Shown here piece after piece: positions 1 through 11,352 of a stretch of DNA of 37,015 nt. Origin of the DNA: Smittium mucronatum (taxonomy: Eukaryota > Kickxellomycota > Harpellomycetes > Harpellales > Legeriomycetaceae); NCBI GenBank assembly GCA_001953115.1, contig LSSL01000079.1, forward strand, positions 1-37,015, read 5' to 3'. The notes under the pieces are model-generated. The model was given only the letters and a program-made list of their open reading frames with translations. It was not told the origin of the DNA and ran no database searches. Position 1 is the first letter of the stretch. Every line of letters starts with the position of its first letter. A program made the position numbers and the translations under genes.

Positions 1-503
1 TCTCCACTAATCCCAACCAAGAATAGTACAACGAAGAACAAAAAAGTCTATTTAAAAGAAATGATTTAAAATTAACAATACTCAATGAATTAAAGGTTAT
101 CGCTGGTGTTTATTCAAATAATATTACTCGGAAAGCCATATTGTATGCTATAGCTACAATTTTTCACCAAAATATAGACTTTATAAATTCTCTTTATAAG
201 AATATGAACTTGCCACTATTTATACCATAATTGATTAAAAGTGTAATTTTAAGGAAATAAACGATGGTCATATCTTTCTTACCTATTTAAAAATGAAAGA
301 GGTTTTTTTTATTAAAATTTATCATGTCAATATCAAGTTTTCTTGAAGTACAAAATAATTTTTTTAAATTTTATATACGTACTAAACTCACATTTTTTTA
401 ATTATCATTTTTAAATAATGTGAATCAAAATTGAGCCTAATGATATTTTTTTTTTATTTTGAGAAAAAAATAAATGCATATAATACTATATTTGCATTTG
501 GTA

Positions 504-540
504 TTTTATTTTCATTTTCATTTTCATTTTTATTTTTATT
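504..540. repeat. CATTTT / TATTTT hexamer microsatellite
   Basis: Tandem hexamers of the form (C/T)ATTTT are repeated about six times, giving a pyrimidine-rich strand. This is a simple sequence repeat with no sign of function. Confidence 0.8.
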
Positions 541-1021
541 AGTATCACTGAATATTACTACAATTCGGTATTAATTCGGAAATATTAAATTTGATTCCAG
601 GTTTTTTTTTAATATCTCAAGAATTCTTTTGTACGAAAAACCTTCAAAGATTGAAAAAAATACGCCTAACTGAATATCAAATTTATATAATTTTTTTGAA
701 AATAAATCATTAGTAGAATATTCATTAAAAAAACATTATTATTATTATAGAACATTAATTTCTTTATTTTATATTCTCGTTATATTTCTATCTAAAGTAA
801 ATTTTTAGTATGAATCTAGGAGTTTTTTAAAAGACTATATGGAAATATAGCTAATATTTTAGATTATATAAATCGAAAAAATTTGGTGTTAGATAGAATT
901 TTCGACTATAAAAATATGCTTTTTATTGAAAATTGTTATAATTTTTTTTTCTTTAGATTTCCTTTTCAAAAATATGCATTATAATCGCCATTTCTGTAAT
1001 TAAATGGCCAAATAAAAAGAT

Positions 1022-1044
1022 AATATCAATATCAATATCAATAT
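1022..1044. repeat. AATATC hexamer microsatellite
   Basis: Just under four tandem copies of AATATC lie in the AT-rich desert. It is a short simple repeat. Confidence 0.85.
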
Positions 1045-1108
1045 GGGAAATATTAATTTGCACCATTAAAATATATTTAAATAGTATGAGACGTTGACTT
1101 TTTGTATT

Positions 1109-1132
1109 AAGTTACAATAAAAATTGTAACTT
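1109..1132. repeat. Perfect 10-bp inverted repeat with AAAA loop
   Basis: AAGTTACAAT is followed by four A and then its exact reverse complement ATTGTAACTT. The arms are perfect over 10 bp, unusually clean for this background. It could form a hairpin or cruciform. No gene is close enough to make it a terminator or operator, so it may be chance or the remnant of a small palindromic element. Confidence 0.7.
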
Positions 1133-2922
1133 TATGAATAGACCATTTATATGAATAATTTTTTGACTTAAAGGAAAAGATTAATAGAATAATTTGATGG
1201 AATATATTAATTTTATTTGGTATTGAATTAAACCCTATTAAGTCCCAACTTAAAATTTAATGATTAAATAGTAATATATTTTACCCTAACTATTCATATT
1301 TATTATATTATTTTTTATTGTTATAATCTGTAAAATAATATATTAAAAACTAGAAATTATATATATATTTTTAATCTTCTAGTTAATATTATGCATAAAA
1401 TTTGATATTAACGTACATTTTTATTAAAAAATTTATTCCTGTTCAAATTATGTGGAAATATATCCTTAAGGATCAAAAAAACCTTCTCGTTATCAATAAA
1501 TAATCATTATTTTTTAATAAGTTGTTCGGGGAACTCTCCCAGATTAGTATGGCATATAATTTAAAAAAATTGAATTAAAAATGGAATTTTTATAAAAATC
1601 ATTAACAATATTTGTATTTTAAATTCGATTTAGTAGGTAAAGATGCAAATCGTCATGAAATGGACAATTAATTTGGATAGTTTTACAGAATCTCACCAAC
1701 CTCTTTTCACCTGATATTAATTTTTAATTTTATAGGTTTTCAAAAATTTTAAATTTTTAAAATATGAAAATTACCTTTAAACTGTTCTATATTGGTTAAA
1801 TAAGATTTTAGATTATCAGAAACTCAACATGTTTATAAAAAATTATATAATTTGATTAAAATCTGAGAAACTAACTTCCTCATAAAAGGGAGCGATTTTT
1901 TTTAAAAAAAAATACACAGTTAGTTCTTTCTAGAGAAATAGTGTTTGTAAAAAAAACCATTTTTTCATATTTTAAAAATTTTCTAAAATGAGCTTTAAAC
2001 TTTGTAATTTAAAAAATTACTTAATCTATTGGAAAATGGATTTGGATATTCTGTATGATTTTAGAATATGTTTTTTTTTTATTTGACCTGACCACTAAAT
2101 CTAAAATATTTCTTTCGAAAATATTTTAGCAAAACTAACCAATCGTAAAAACATTGAAATAGCCACATATATACAGCTCAATTTACTTTATTGGAAACAA
2201 AGAGATATTCAGATTTTGAAAGCTAAATAGTTTTAATAAATCAATTTTTTAAAATATATCTGTAAATACAATATTAGCTGATTTTTATTGAAACAGAAAT
2301 TAAAGGATCGAAAAATAATAGCGAAATTAATCTATTTTTCACTTATACTAAAGAATTTAAAGCAGCTTATATGCAGAAAAAATTAGAATGATATTCCCTA
2401 TTAAATATATCTCCAGTTGAAATTTGATTTTTATATTTTGCATAAATTTCATGCAGAATAAGTAAGCACAAAAATCAAATACTTTTTAGCTGAATAATTA
2501 TTTTTAATTTGAAAATATTTTATATAATATTTTTGAAATGTCACAAGGCTGAGATATGAGATCATACAAAAAAGCTTTAGATTTATTTTTGAAAAAATCT
2601 TGATTAAATTCTCATTTCACCGAAGATTTAATGAAGTTAAATATTATAAAAATATATAAAATAAATAAATATAATAGCTCAACTTTTAGATTCTGAAAAT
2701 TAATGCAAACCTAAGTTTAGATCAAATCATAATTAATAAACTTCCTTCATATAACTTCATTACACATTTAAAAAATCAATTTCGATTTAAAACATATGAA
2801 GTAGCATAGTTAGAATCACATTTTTGCTGCAATTATTTTTATTAAAAAACAGTATAAAAATTTCGAGATTTTTTAAACCCCCCCCTTCCTTTACCGATGG
2901 ATTTTTTATTTTATTATTGTGA

Positions 2923-2930
<8 letters not shown>

Positions 2931-2953
<23 letters not shown>

Positions 2954-2954
2954 T
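2931..2954. repeat. (AT)12 dinucleotide repeat
   Basis: Twelve uninterrupted AT units follow a run of A. About 45 bp away lies an 8-C homopolymer at 2878-2885. This is a simple sequence repeat. Confidence 0.95.
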
Positions 2955-5467
2955 TATTTTTTTTACACAACAGAATCCCCTAAATGAATTCATTAATCAA
3001 GTATTAATAATAAAAAGTCATGAATTAGTTTACAAGTTCAATATATACAATAAATGAATAAAAAAAATTCTATATTTTAAAACTTCTTATATTAAAAATA
3101 CTAATTATTAAACTGGATCCGTATTTTAAAAAATCGGTTTGTAGATACATTTGACTTTGATAAATTCAACATTTTTATTTCTCCACTTTGCACAAATTTT
3201 CAACAATACACACATTATTATAATAACCTTTACATCTTTATAAATTTCTCTGATTCAATTGACGGTTTTATTAAAAAATTTGCATAATATTTATTTTGTT
3301 TTCATTAAAGAATATAATAAATTCTATCCAATAAAAAGGCGTTTTGCTTTATTGATAGTTAATTAGTAATGGCTTTAATATTTAAAAAAAAAGGTGCTAA
3401 AAAAATTAAAAACTACTAGTTAGAACTTAAATGAACTAAAATTATAAATTTATTTTAAAAATAATTAGTTGAAATGTAAACTCATTCAAATACGCGTGAT
3501 AGAGTGTAATTTTTTTATATTATTTTTATTATTGTGGAAATATGTATTTGGTACTAAATTTACATCAGGTATAATTATCATTTATCAAGCAAAATAGATT
3601 ATTTTGTTAAAAAATGGCTCTCATGGAAAATTATTATATAAAATTTACACTCTAATTTTTGAATATAAATAATTTTCGTTAAATGAGATATTTTTTTTTA
3701 TTATCCAATTAACTATAATCGTGAAAAAAAATATCATAAGTATATTCAGGATGAAATAGCTTCATTTTCTTTACAAAAACTTTCCTCATTTATTACTTTT
3801 ATTAGTAATTATCCCTTGAAAAAATAAAATATTACATATTTTTTTTTCATTTTTCTTTATAGATTTAGTAAAAAAAAATTATAAACTAAATTTTCTTTGA
3901 TCAATAAAGCATGATATTGATTTTGTAAATTCTTTAAGTTTTATTCATAACTACATAAAGATATTTTAAAGCGGAAACAGTGAAGATAAAAAATAATTGT
4001 ATTTTTTGCACTAAAATTATGCCTCTTTTCATTAAATGTGTATTATTTTTTTCAATTACGATTAATCATTTCAATGTCCCTGCTTATTGGATAACATTAT
4101 TTATCAGGGATTTTTTTCCAATTTTTTATTTGAAATTAAGCTGGATGGATTAGCTCAAAATAACTCGGAATGAGATAATTAGAATGTATTTTTACCATGA
4201 AATATTTGATTTTCCAGTGTACTTTTATAAAGAAGATGATGGAATCTTAATTTTTAATTTACCTTTCTTCATTATTATTTTATGTGATGATATAAAACGA
4301 TTAGAAGTTTAAATCTAAAGATTATAACTTAAAGTAAGATTATGAATGATCTAAAAAAAACTTTGATTTTTATTATTTTTACGTGATCTTTTATGACAAA
4401 AATTAATTATTCATAGGATTTTTTAGTTTTTTTTTTGGTGTATAATAACAAAATCCTGTTGATCATTTGAAAATATAATAAAAAAACTTGCATAAAAAAA
4501 TCTTATTCACATTTCTTCCTTCACTCCTGCCACTTTATTTTTTGAAAATAAAATCTTCTTTTTTTGTTAAGCTTCCTTTTTGAAATTGTGTATTTTTTTG
4601 TGTTTCTAGAAATATTATGTCTATAGTTATTAAAAAAATTTGGTTAAATCTTATTAACTAAGATAATACATGACTTTCATAATAAGTTGAATTACTTGAG
4701 ACAACTTCTATGAGGTATAAAACTTTTTTATAGATGGGTGGAAACGGAAAAGTAAAAATTTGGATTTTTTCGAAAAAATCTGATTTTTTTTATACTTTTT
4801 ATTAACTATGTAATCAATTACATAAACAAAAAAAATAACAGTAAAAGTTTTAATATCAACAATTTCATTTATTGAGAACTAGACCCATTTATTATCAGCG
4901 ATTATTAAAAAATACTTATGTAATACATATAAAGCAATTTAAAAGTAAAGATACTTGGGATTTGATAATTTTGTATTAACATTATTATTTTTTAAAAGCG
5001 GATAAATTTGTAAAATTTAAACTTTTTTTCAAATAAATAACGGAGAAAATGATTTCATATACAGATTAAAAATTTATAAACACTACTTTAAAAAATAATC
5101 CGAGAAAATATACTAATTTATAACTAAGTATATAAGAAAAAAAATTCCTTTAAAATTAAAACATAAACTAACAAAATATCCCTAAAATTGTATATGGTTT
5201 TATATTTGAATAAAAATAATATCAGTCAGTTCAACCAGTACTTATTAATTTTTTCAGTCTGGTAATAAAATCATACTTTATATTTATTATTTTTCGTTTA
5301 AATGGATAAAAATATGAGTTTTAATGGGAAAAAGTGATGAATAAAAACGTTTCAGTATGTTTTTTGAGTGTTAATTTTAAAAAATGCATTTTAGGGGTAT
5401 ATTTAAATATTTCAAAATCGTATATTTATTATCTTTAAGCTATACAAATGTGTCGATGAGATTTTTT

Positions 5468-5484
5468 AGCCACATAGTGTGGCT
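5468..5484. repeat. Perfect 7-bp inverted repeat (AGCCACA-TAG-TGTGGCT)
   Basis: Two GC-containing 7-nt arms flank a 3-nt spacer inside AT-rich DNA. The arms are perfectly complementary. There is no adjacent gene, so no regulatory role can be supported. Confidence 0.6.
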
Positions 5485-7100
5485 TGATGAAAAATTGATA
5501 CAATCTTTTTGATTTTTTAAAAATATAAACAGAAACATTTGCTTGCTTTTTACTAAAATTAAAAAAAAAATTACTCAGGAAAAGACAAGGAAAAAATATT
5601 TTTCCTGTTGAAACTATTTTAAAAGATAATAAATATCTGCAAAGTTTTAAAATGGATTATCAAGTTAAATAATCTCATTTCTATTTATTAAATAATTTTT
5701 TTACTTTTTTTCAAACATTTTTTTCGATAAGAATTTAAATTTATTAGATATTTAGATATCTATAAACAAAAATATCTTTAATAAAACTTAAAGTAGTGCA
5801 ATAAAAGCTTTGTTTCTTTATTTTTTGAAATTTTGAAGTTCTGAAGCTGTAAAAATGGTTTATTGAGGCTGCTTCTTTTATTGAAAATTCTGGGATAATC
5901 ACAGTTTATTTTTTTTTGAAAAAAAATACTAAATACTTTCATACCAGAATTATGGATAATTTTCTTATTTTATAAGTTCTAGTTTAGAGAAATATATATG
6001 TGATAGAGAGTTAGGATACTGAGACCAATTATCAGCTATGTTGTATTTTTGAGTTTTATTTATAAATCCTTATAATTCATTCATTCATTTATAAGTATCT
6101 ATTGTTTAACATTCTATTCTTAATTTTTTTTTTCACCACTGAAACTTCAAGTTTATTCAAGTTAGTATAACTTATCATATGTATATATCAATATTTTTTC
6201 GAAAGAGAATAAGCATTTAATGTATAATTATGTTCAAAAAAAAGCTTTTAAAGCTAACGATAAACAATTTAATCTTTTAATACTGCAATTATTAGAATAT
6301 TTGGGAAATTTATTTTCCTTTAAAGGAGTAACTTTTGAATAAATTTAGTATTAAACTAATAATAGATTTTTAATTTTTAGTATGAGAAAAAAAAATTGAA
6401 AAATCTCTAAATAATTTACGTAAATATCCAAGCAAAAAGATAGCTTCGCCTACCTCTTTTTCCCGTCCATTTTTCACTATAAGTGAAGAATTAATGCCAA
6501 GAGAGTCGGATTTTTTAAGGTAAAAATGGTTCCGAGTGATTTTTTTTTTTTCTAAAAAAAAAGGTAGGGGAGCTCAAGCACTAAATAAATATAAAAAAAT
6601 AATCGGTATTTCAAATTGATTTTACAAAGTTCTTTAGACCTTAATATAGCTTATCAAAGCCAAATCTTATTTAAAATAACATATTAGATACCACCGCATT
6701 TTCATAAATTGGGACTATTTAAAGTAAATGAAATTTTGATTCTGATTCTCTCTTGATTTATATCAAATTAATATTAGCTGATTTCCAAAATCTGTTCGAA
6801 TTTATTAAAAGAAAAACATACAGATAGCAATATTTTAGTCCGAGTCCTCTAATACCTTGATAAATTCTGGTACAATATCGGGCATTTTTAATGATTTTCG
6901 ATCCAATCAATTGGCTCTATGGATCATTGAGCATTTAAAAGGTATTAATTTTACTTTATATTTTATTAACGTTAACACTAATTTTTAATTATTTCACGAT
7001 ATTTTGTAAAAAAAAAAATTAATGGAAATCTTGGTTTAAGGTATCCCATCATATTTTTTTAAATAAGTATTTTCCAACAAAATATTAAATAGTATATACT

Positions 7101-8405
7101 TTGAGGTTTCTATTCTTAATAAAACGGGTATAAATTTATTCGCGAATTGCAATTTTAAATTCGATTTATTATTTTACACATTTCTTGCCTTATCGACCCA
7201 GAAATCTTTTCTGGTCGCACTTTTATTGCATTTTTTTCAAAAAAAAAAAAAATCTAAAATTGATGCGAAATCTCAATCAGATCAATCAGTTTAAATTTCA
7301 AACATCCCTTACCTATAACATCTTTTGTTCTTAAGAATGGGGATAAAAAAGACCCTTCATATTCGATATTAATTATTATTTGAGGTGATGGAAACATGTG
7401 ATCTGTCTTTATCGCCAATCCCAGACTATTAGTACTGGATACTATATATAATAAATCCTAAAAGTGACATCCAAATGTGCATTGTGGAAGCTTATATTTC
7501 TTTTCAGCTGATTTTTATTAAATGTAAAATATTTTAGTGAAATTTTTAGATAATTTCGGATTAATAGAACCCAAATTAAACCCTAATTTCGAATTATTCT
7601 TTGAAATTTACACGGACTTTTTTAAACAACAAAACTTTATTGCCAAGACCTTTCTAGAATAATTTTAAAGAGAATTAAAAAGAGAATCTGTGCTTTTATG
7701 TTATTTTTTGAATCGAGAGAATACTTTTTAAATTTTAGAGATTGTTTCAATGCCTAAATAAACCATTTTTTAAAATTTTTTTAGGGTATTAATGACTCCA
7801 TTTGTCGAAAAAAAATCGAGATTACGCCCTTGAAATTCGGGGCTTTTAAAATATCTATGCTATTTATTCGCCTCCAAATTTCGTTTTAATTTCGTAATAG
7901 TATTAAAATTCAGAAAATCTCACTAATGAATTGGGAGAGGGTGGTGGTATGATTCATCTTTCAAAAGGCATTTTTTGATTTAGAATAAAACTCCATTCAA
8001 TTACGAAAGCTTTCTTTTTTTTTAATACCGTTTTCTTTTTTTTATTTCATAAAGACTGTTATTTTTTACAAGTGAATATAATGCTGATTGATAATACAAA
8101 CCCGAGTAAAAAAAAAACATGGGGTTTGAAACTATTGATTTTATTAATCTAGCATCTTGATTACAGATACAATACCAAACTATGCGTAAATAAAATAAAA
8201 TAGATTTTATAATTTAAAGATAAATCTAACCCTAACCATAGCTCAAGAATGAAATTAGGGACCTTTATTTAAACCTAGACAAAAATATTGGTTAATAATG
8301 AAATCGAGGTGAAAATTATCAATAAATCCGAGTGAGTTTCTAATTTTTGAGCCACTTTATGTGATTCTGTATCCTTATTGAAGCCCAACTTATTGAAAGA
8401 GGTTT
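7101..8405. other. Left shoulder of the GC-richer island, downstream of the 8406 gene
   Basis: Base composition becomes more mixed here than in the flanking desert, with stretches containing GGGGATA or CCCAG-like words, but all frames are closed by stops. It includes the 3' flank of the PAC1-like gene. Just past that gene's stop, on the minus strand, are two AATAAG words but no canonical AATAAA. A CCCTAACC motif near 8230 is too short to be an interstitial telomere repeat. I see no gene. Confidence 0.55.
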
Positions 8406-9355
8406 CTAAATGTAGAATAGAGAATCTTCATTGGTTGAGTCGATTGCATTAACCTTTAATTCCAAGTCTATATCGATAAAATTCATATTACTGGAGGATG
8501 AATGGAGCAAACTCGGTAAAATTTGGGAAGTTTCGGTTATGGCACGAGCTAGATGATTAGAAAACTCGGCAGTACCATTTGAGCCTGTGCAGGAAGGTAT
8601 ACAACGTACTGGAATGTTTGATAGAGCCGATAGAGTCGCGATTAATGTATAGGGATCTGCTCTTGGAAGCGAAGGGCGTTCATACACTTTAGGCACCAAT
8701 TGTAAAGTGATGTATGGGTTGTTAGTGACAAAGTACAGGTTCTGGACTGAATTTTCTGCTAAAAAATCGAACAGAGACGCAAAGAACTCTGGGTATTGAG
8801 GCTGGGGTGGCAAGTACGTCATCACACACAATGTAAACTACAAATTCCAAAAAAGATCAGTAAAATAGGAATCAGCATGGGGAAATATATATTGTTTTGT
8901 TAAAAATCTAAACATATAGCTGGAATGATTTTATGGTCTCGGTAGTATCAAAAACTTGGAGAACAAATTTTGTTTTTGGATATAGAAGTTAAAAAAATAA
9001 AGGGGGATGGGGGTGGATTGAGGAGTACCTGTTCATCAGAAAGATTTTTGGGATTGAATAAGGTTAGACCAGGGCTGTTATTACGTGGTAGAAATTTAGA
9101 TATATCAATTGTTACACAACTTGCAGAATCGATGGGAACTTGAGAAACTGAACTGAAATCCCATTGTTTTGATAAATTTAATAGAGATTTAGTAGCAGAC
9201 AAATCGTCAAATTCTGGAATTGATAATATTAGGTTCTTGTTTATTTGAATCGGATTCTGAGAAAACAGTTTTGTGAAGCTGTTTTGTACTATATTTCCTT
9301 TTTCTATTACTACCGACATTTTTGGTCCTTTTAGATCATTTAATAAAGGGGTCAT
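8406..9355 (-). CDS. Two-exon gene, 252 aa, possible proteasome assembly chaperone 1 (PAC1/PSMG1-like)
   Basis: Exon 1 is 9355-9029 (109 codons) and exon 2 is 8837-8406, ending in TAG. They join in phase 0 across a 191-nt intron (8838-9028) with CAG|GTACTC donor, a TTTGTAG acceptor and a possible CTGAT branch site near its end. The ATG at 9355 sits in a good CCACCATG context, but the frame stays open a little further upstream, so an earlier exon or start is possible. Fold cues seen: a strand at residues about 110-117 (FTLCVMTY), then a helix with Q-Y-P-E-F-F, then a second strand (NLYFVTNN). An E-R-P-S segment and a hydrophobic helix follow, then IPVRCIP. From memory the order, spacing and length (human PSMG1 is 288 aa) resemble PAC1: strand after about 130 residues, QY..F helix, E-x-P-N, then IPAILY. 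Identity is low, and a PAC2-like or unrelated protein is possible. It would act in the cytosol and nucleus, in 20S alpha-ring assembly. It lies 480 bp downstream of RER1 on the same strand. That it is a real gene is fairly sure; the function is tentative. Confidence 0.6.
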
Positions 9356-9835
9356 GGTGGAGGGGAGGGAGTCGAGACTTTTTGCACCGGTTATAGTGGC
9401 TTTCAGCCTTGTATAAATGTTTCAAGCGGTAAAAAAAACTATTTGAAAAGAAAAGAAGATGGCATAGAATACAGCTTAAATACTGATATGCTTTACACCT
9501 AAAAATCTCAAACTGGATATTCTTATTGCGATAAATATTCAGATTGATGTAATAACGAAAAAATAAAGAAACTTATTACGAACCGAAGCTGAGCCTACCA
9601 GATCCTAGTATGATGATATAACCCTCCCTATTGGCTACCATTAACCTTGTAATCCCAAATTCAAAAATTAAAGCTAATATAATACAAAAGCTTGTAAATT
9701 TAAAATATAAAAATAAAATTTAAAGGAAATGATAAAAAAACTCTAGTCTATACAAGAAATAACAGTTTATTAAGATAAAAACGATATTGAACAAGATCAA
9801 GAATTGTATGGATTAAAAAAATTAAAAGAAAACAC
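9356..9835 (-). promoter_or_regulatory. Intergenic region between RER1 and the downstream tandem gene
   Basis: About 480 bp separate the RER1 stop from the next ATG on the same strand. It should hold the RER1 3' UTR and the promoter of the downstream gene. Read on the minus strand, it has an AATAAA 65 nt past the RER1 stop. Just before the next ATG lies a pyrimidine/purine-skewed run (CTCCCTCCCCTCCACC). I see no convincing TATA box. The boundary between the two transcripts cannot be placed from sequence alone. Confidence 0.5.
9766..9771 (-). terminator. AATAAA polyadenylation signal of RER1
   Basis: TTTATT on the plus strand reads AATAAA on the minus strand, 65 nt after the RER1 stop codon and followed by a T-rich stretch. 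The position is typical for a cleavage/polyadenylation signal. In AT-rich DNA such hexamers also occur by chance, so placement is the main support. Confidence 0.5.
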
Positions 9836-10530
9836 TTATTTTGAAGAATAACGCTTTTTGCCCCAGTTGGAGAAAGGTACGTACTTGTACTTGATCATAT
9901 GAGAAATTTGACGTCTCATTGTAAGGAAGAAAAGAAGGAACCAGTAAAACAGTAGAATTGGCCAGAAAACTGGGATATCAAAGGTGGTGAAGAAGGAGCA
10001 AAACATAGAAATCAAGATGGCATAGGTGGCACTCTGCCAAAATTTGAATTCAGGAAGTCTTCTAATGAAAGGCCTGAATTCATCGTCTTTTTTGGTTGGA
10101 AGAAGACCTGGGCCGTTAGAATCGTCCTCATTCCCGGTTTCCTGGTCCATCAACTCGTTGAATTCGGGATCGAATTTTGGTGACAAAAAGGCCAAGAACA
10201 TGTTAAGAAGATAGATTCCTAGAGCATAAGCTATTATATACCATCCTTGAACAAAGATAATCCTGAGCATAAACAAAATTAGTAAAATAGTAGTCATGAT
10301 CCATCTTGTCACAGTATAGGGAACTAATCTATCAAGAGTAGCTTGATATCTCTAAAAGTTAATAATTAAATTATGTAAAGAAAAAAAACGAAAAGGGTAG
10401 ATACGAGAAAGGAGAGAATTAATCACTGCCTGATAATTCACATGTGTAAAAAAAAAAAGATTTAAAAACAGCTTACACTAGAGAGAGTGTTCACTGGACT
10501 AGCGTTCGAGGTGAACTCTGTATTTTCCAT
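9836..10530 (-). CDS. RER1: RER1, Golgi-to-ER retrieval receptor, two exons, 189 aa
   Basis: Rer1 is a four-pass Golgi membrane protein. It recognises polar residues in transmembrane segments of escaped or unassembled ER proteins and returns them to the ER in COPI vesicles. Exon 1 is 10530-10477 (18 codons, starting MENTEF). A 125-nt intron (10352-10476) with AGT|GTAAGC donor and CTTTTAG acceptor follows, and exon 2 is 10351-9836, joined in phase 0. Family hallmarks are all present. RYQATLDRLVPYT leads into the first membrane segment. QGWYI and YALGIYLLN are at about 53-67, and FLAFLSPKFDP follows. FRPFIRRLPEFKFW is at 110-123, then FDIPVFWPI, and TMRRQISHMIKYKYVPF is at 162-178. Length matches the family (yeast 188, human 196). 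The loop between membrane pairs is acidic (about residues 81-108). The KKRYSSK tail is basic, as in fungal homologues. The AATAAA at 9771-9766 fits its 3' end. Highly confident; only the short first exon is inferred. Confidence 0.95.
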
Positions 10531-11238
10531 GTTATAAAACCTAAATGGAATTATTAAAGCCAAGAATTAGAATTAAATTAGAGAGGGAACACGACAGAAA
10601 AAGACACATTGATAAATAGAATTACAATTAGGTTGTGGGAAGAATATTCTTTTGGATTATAAAACAGTCAGAGCTTGTCAGAAAGACCTTGAAACAACGA
10701 TTTTTGGAAATGCTAGCAGTTCTGGATCTATCTATACTCCCGTCTTTTTCTACAGAGTGCTTTTACGGAACAGGATGAAATTATCCTAGAAATGCGTTGG
10801 GCGTTTCTTGTAATTATCAGAAAAAAATTAGCATATAGCACGAATATATTCACTAGATTACTTACTAGTAAATAAATCGCCAAAATCTTCATTACTCGTA
10901 GCCTGAAAATATTTGCATATAATTCGACCGTTTGGTATTTCAGAAAATATTACGCAATGCTATTGGGAACAGAGATTATCTAATTTTGACAACTTGGTGA
11001 TTAATTGGCCAATATTTTATATAAACCTAAACACATTGGCTGAACACTATCTATTGTTTTTATGGATATATTACTGGTCTGATTTTATCTAGGATAATTA
11101 ACTTGGTGCATTAGCTATCATTACCTAAATAACAATTCCTACGGTGGTGTTGGCAACCCAGTATTTTGATAGGCATTGAAATTCGCTAAAACACCAATAA
11201 CCGTCCTATAAACCTATAATCAGATTGGACCAATAAAA

Positions 11239-11310
11239 ATGTTCCAACCCATCGACTTCATCCGTCCCTTGGGCTCTTCTATCTCCAATGGAAAATCCTC
11301 TATTTTGTGA
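11239..11310 (+). CDS. Candidate 23-aa micro-ORF with its own poly(A) signal
   Basis: ATG at 11239 opens 23 codons ending TGA at 11308-11310, beginning MFQPIDFIRPLG and ending with a Ser/Gly/Lys-rich tail. The start context is AATAAAAATG, A-rich like many AT-rich eukaryotes. Codon choice is unlike RER1 or the surroundings: about half the codons end in C (TTC, CCC, ATC, GAC, GGC, TCC). AATAAA occurs twice, overlapping, at 11343-11352, some 33 nt past the stop. A GTGAGA just before the stop could instead be a splice donor, making this the first exon of a longer plus-strand gene. It is divergent from RER1, 709 bp away. I do not recognise the peptide, and a chance ORF is possible. Confidence 0.3.
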   Translation: MFQPIDFIRPLGSSISNGKSSIL

Positions 11311-11342
11311 GAGATAGTTACTCAAGAACAATCATCACCGTT

Positions 11343-11352
11343 AATAAATAAA
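11343..11352 (+). terminator. Overlapping double AATAAA after the micro-ORF
   Basis: AATAAATAAA lies about 33 nt after the stop of the candidate micro-ORF, the usual distance for a poly(A) signal on the same strand. It is supportive only if the micro-ORF is real. Confidence 0.3.

Larger units (their letters stand above)
1..7100. other. AT-rich gene-free desert, left part
   Basis: This stretch is overwhelmingly A and T, with frequent runs of five to ten A or T and stop codons in all six frames. I found no supportable gene, tRNA or rRNA in it. The only longer open frame (minus strand, about 2787-2993) runs through an AT dinucleotide repeat and a C tract, and its translation is low-complexity. 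The stretch contains simple repeats and short perfect hairpins, listed separately. By analogy with the right end of the window it may be decayed mobile-element sequence, but I could not recognise a family here. Confidence 0.7.

Noticed and set aside
2787..2993. Minus-strand 68-codon frame
   Set aside because: It is built largely on an (AT)n repeat and a C tract, giving Ile-Tyr repeats. A chance ORF.
6441..6572. Possible inverted pair CCTACC-TTTTT / AAAAAGGTAGG around a spacer
   Set aside because: The arms match imperfectly, and most of the match is homopolymer A/T.
8226..8240. CTAACCCTAACC telomere-like motif
   Set aside because: There are fewer than two full repeat units, and single TAACCC/CCCTAA words recur by chance elsewhere in the window.
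10026..10214. Plus-strand open frame
   Set aside because: It is the antisense shadow of the conserved RER1 exon 2.
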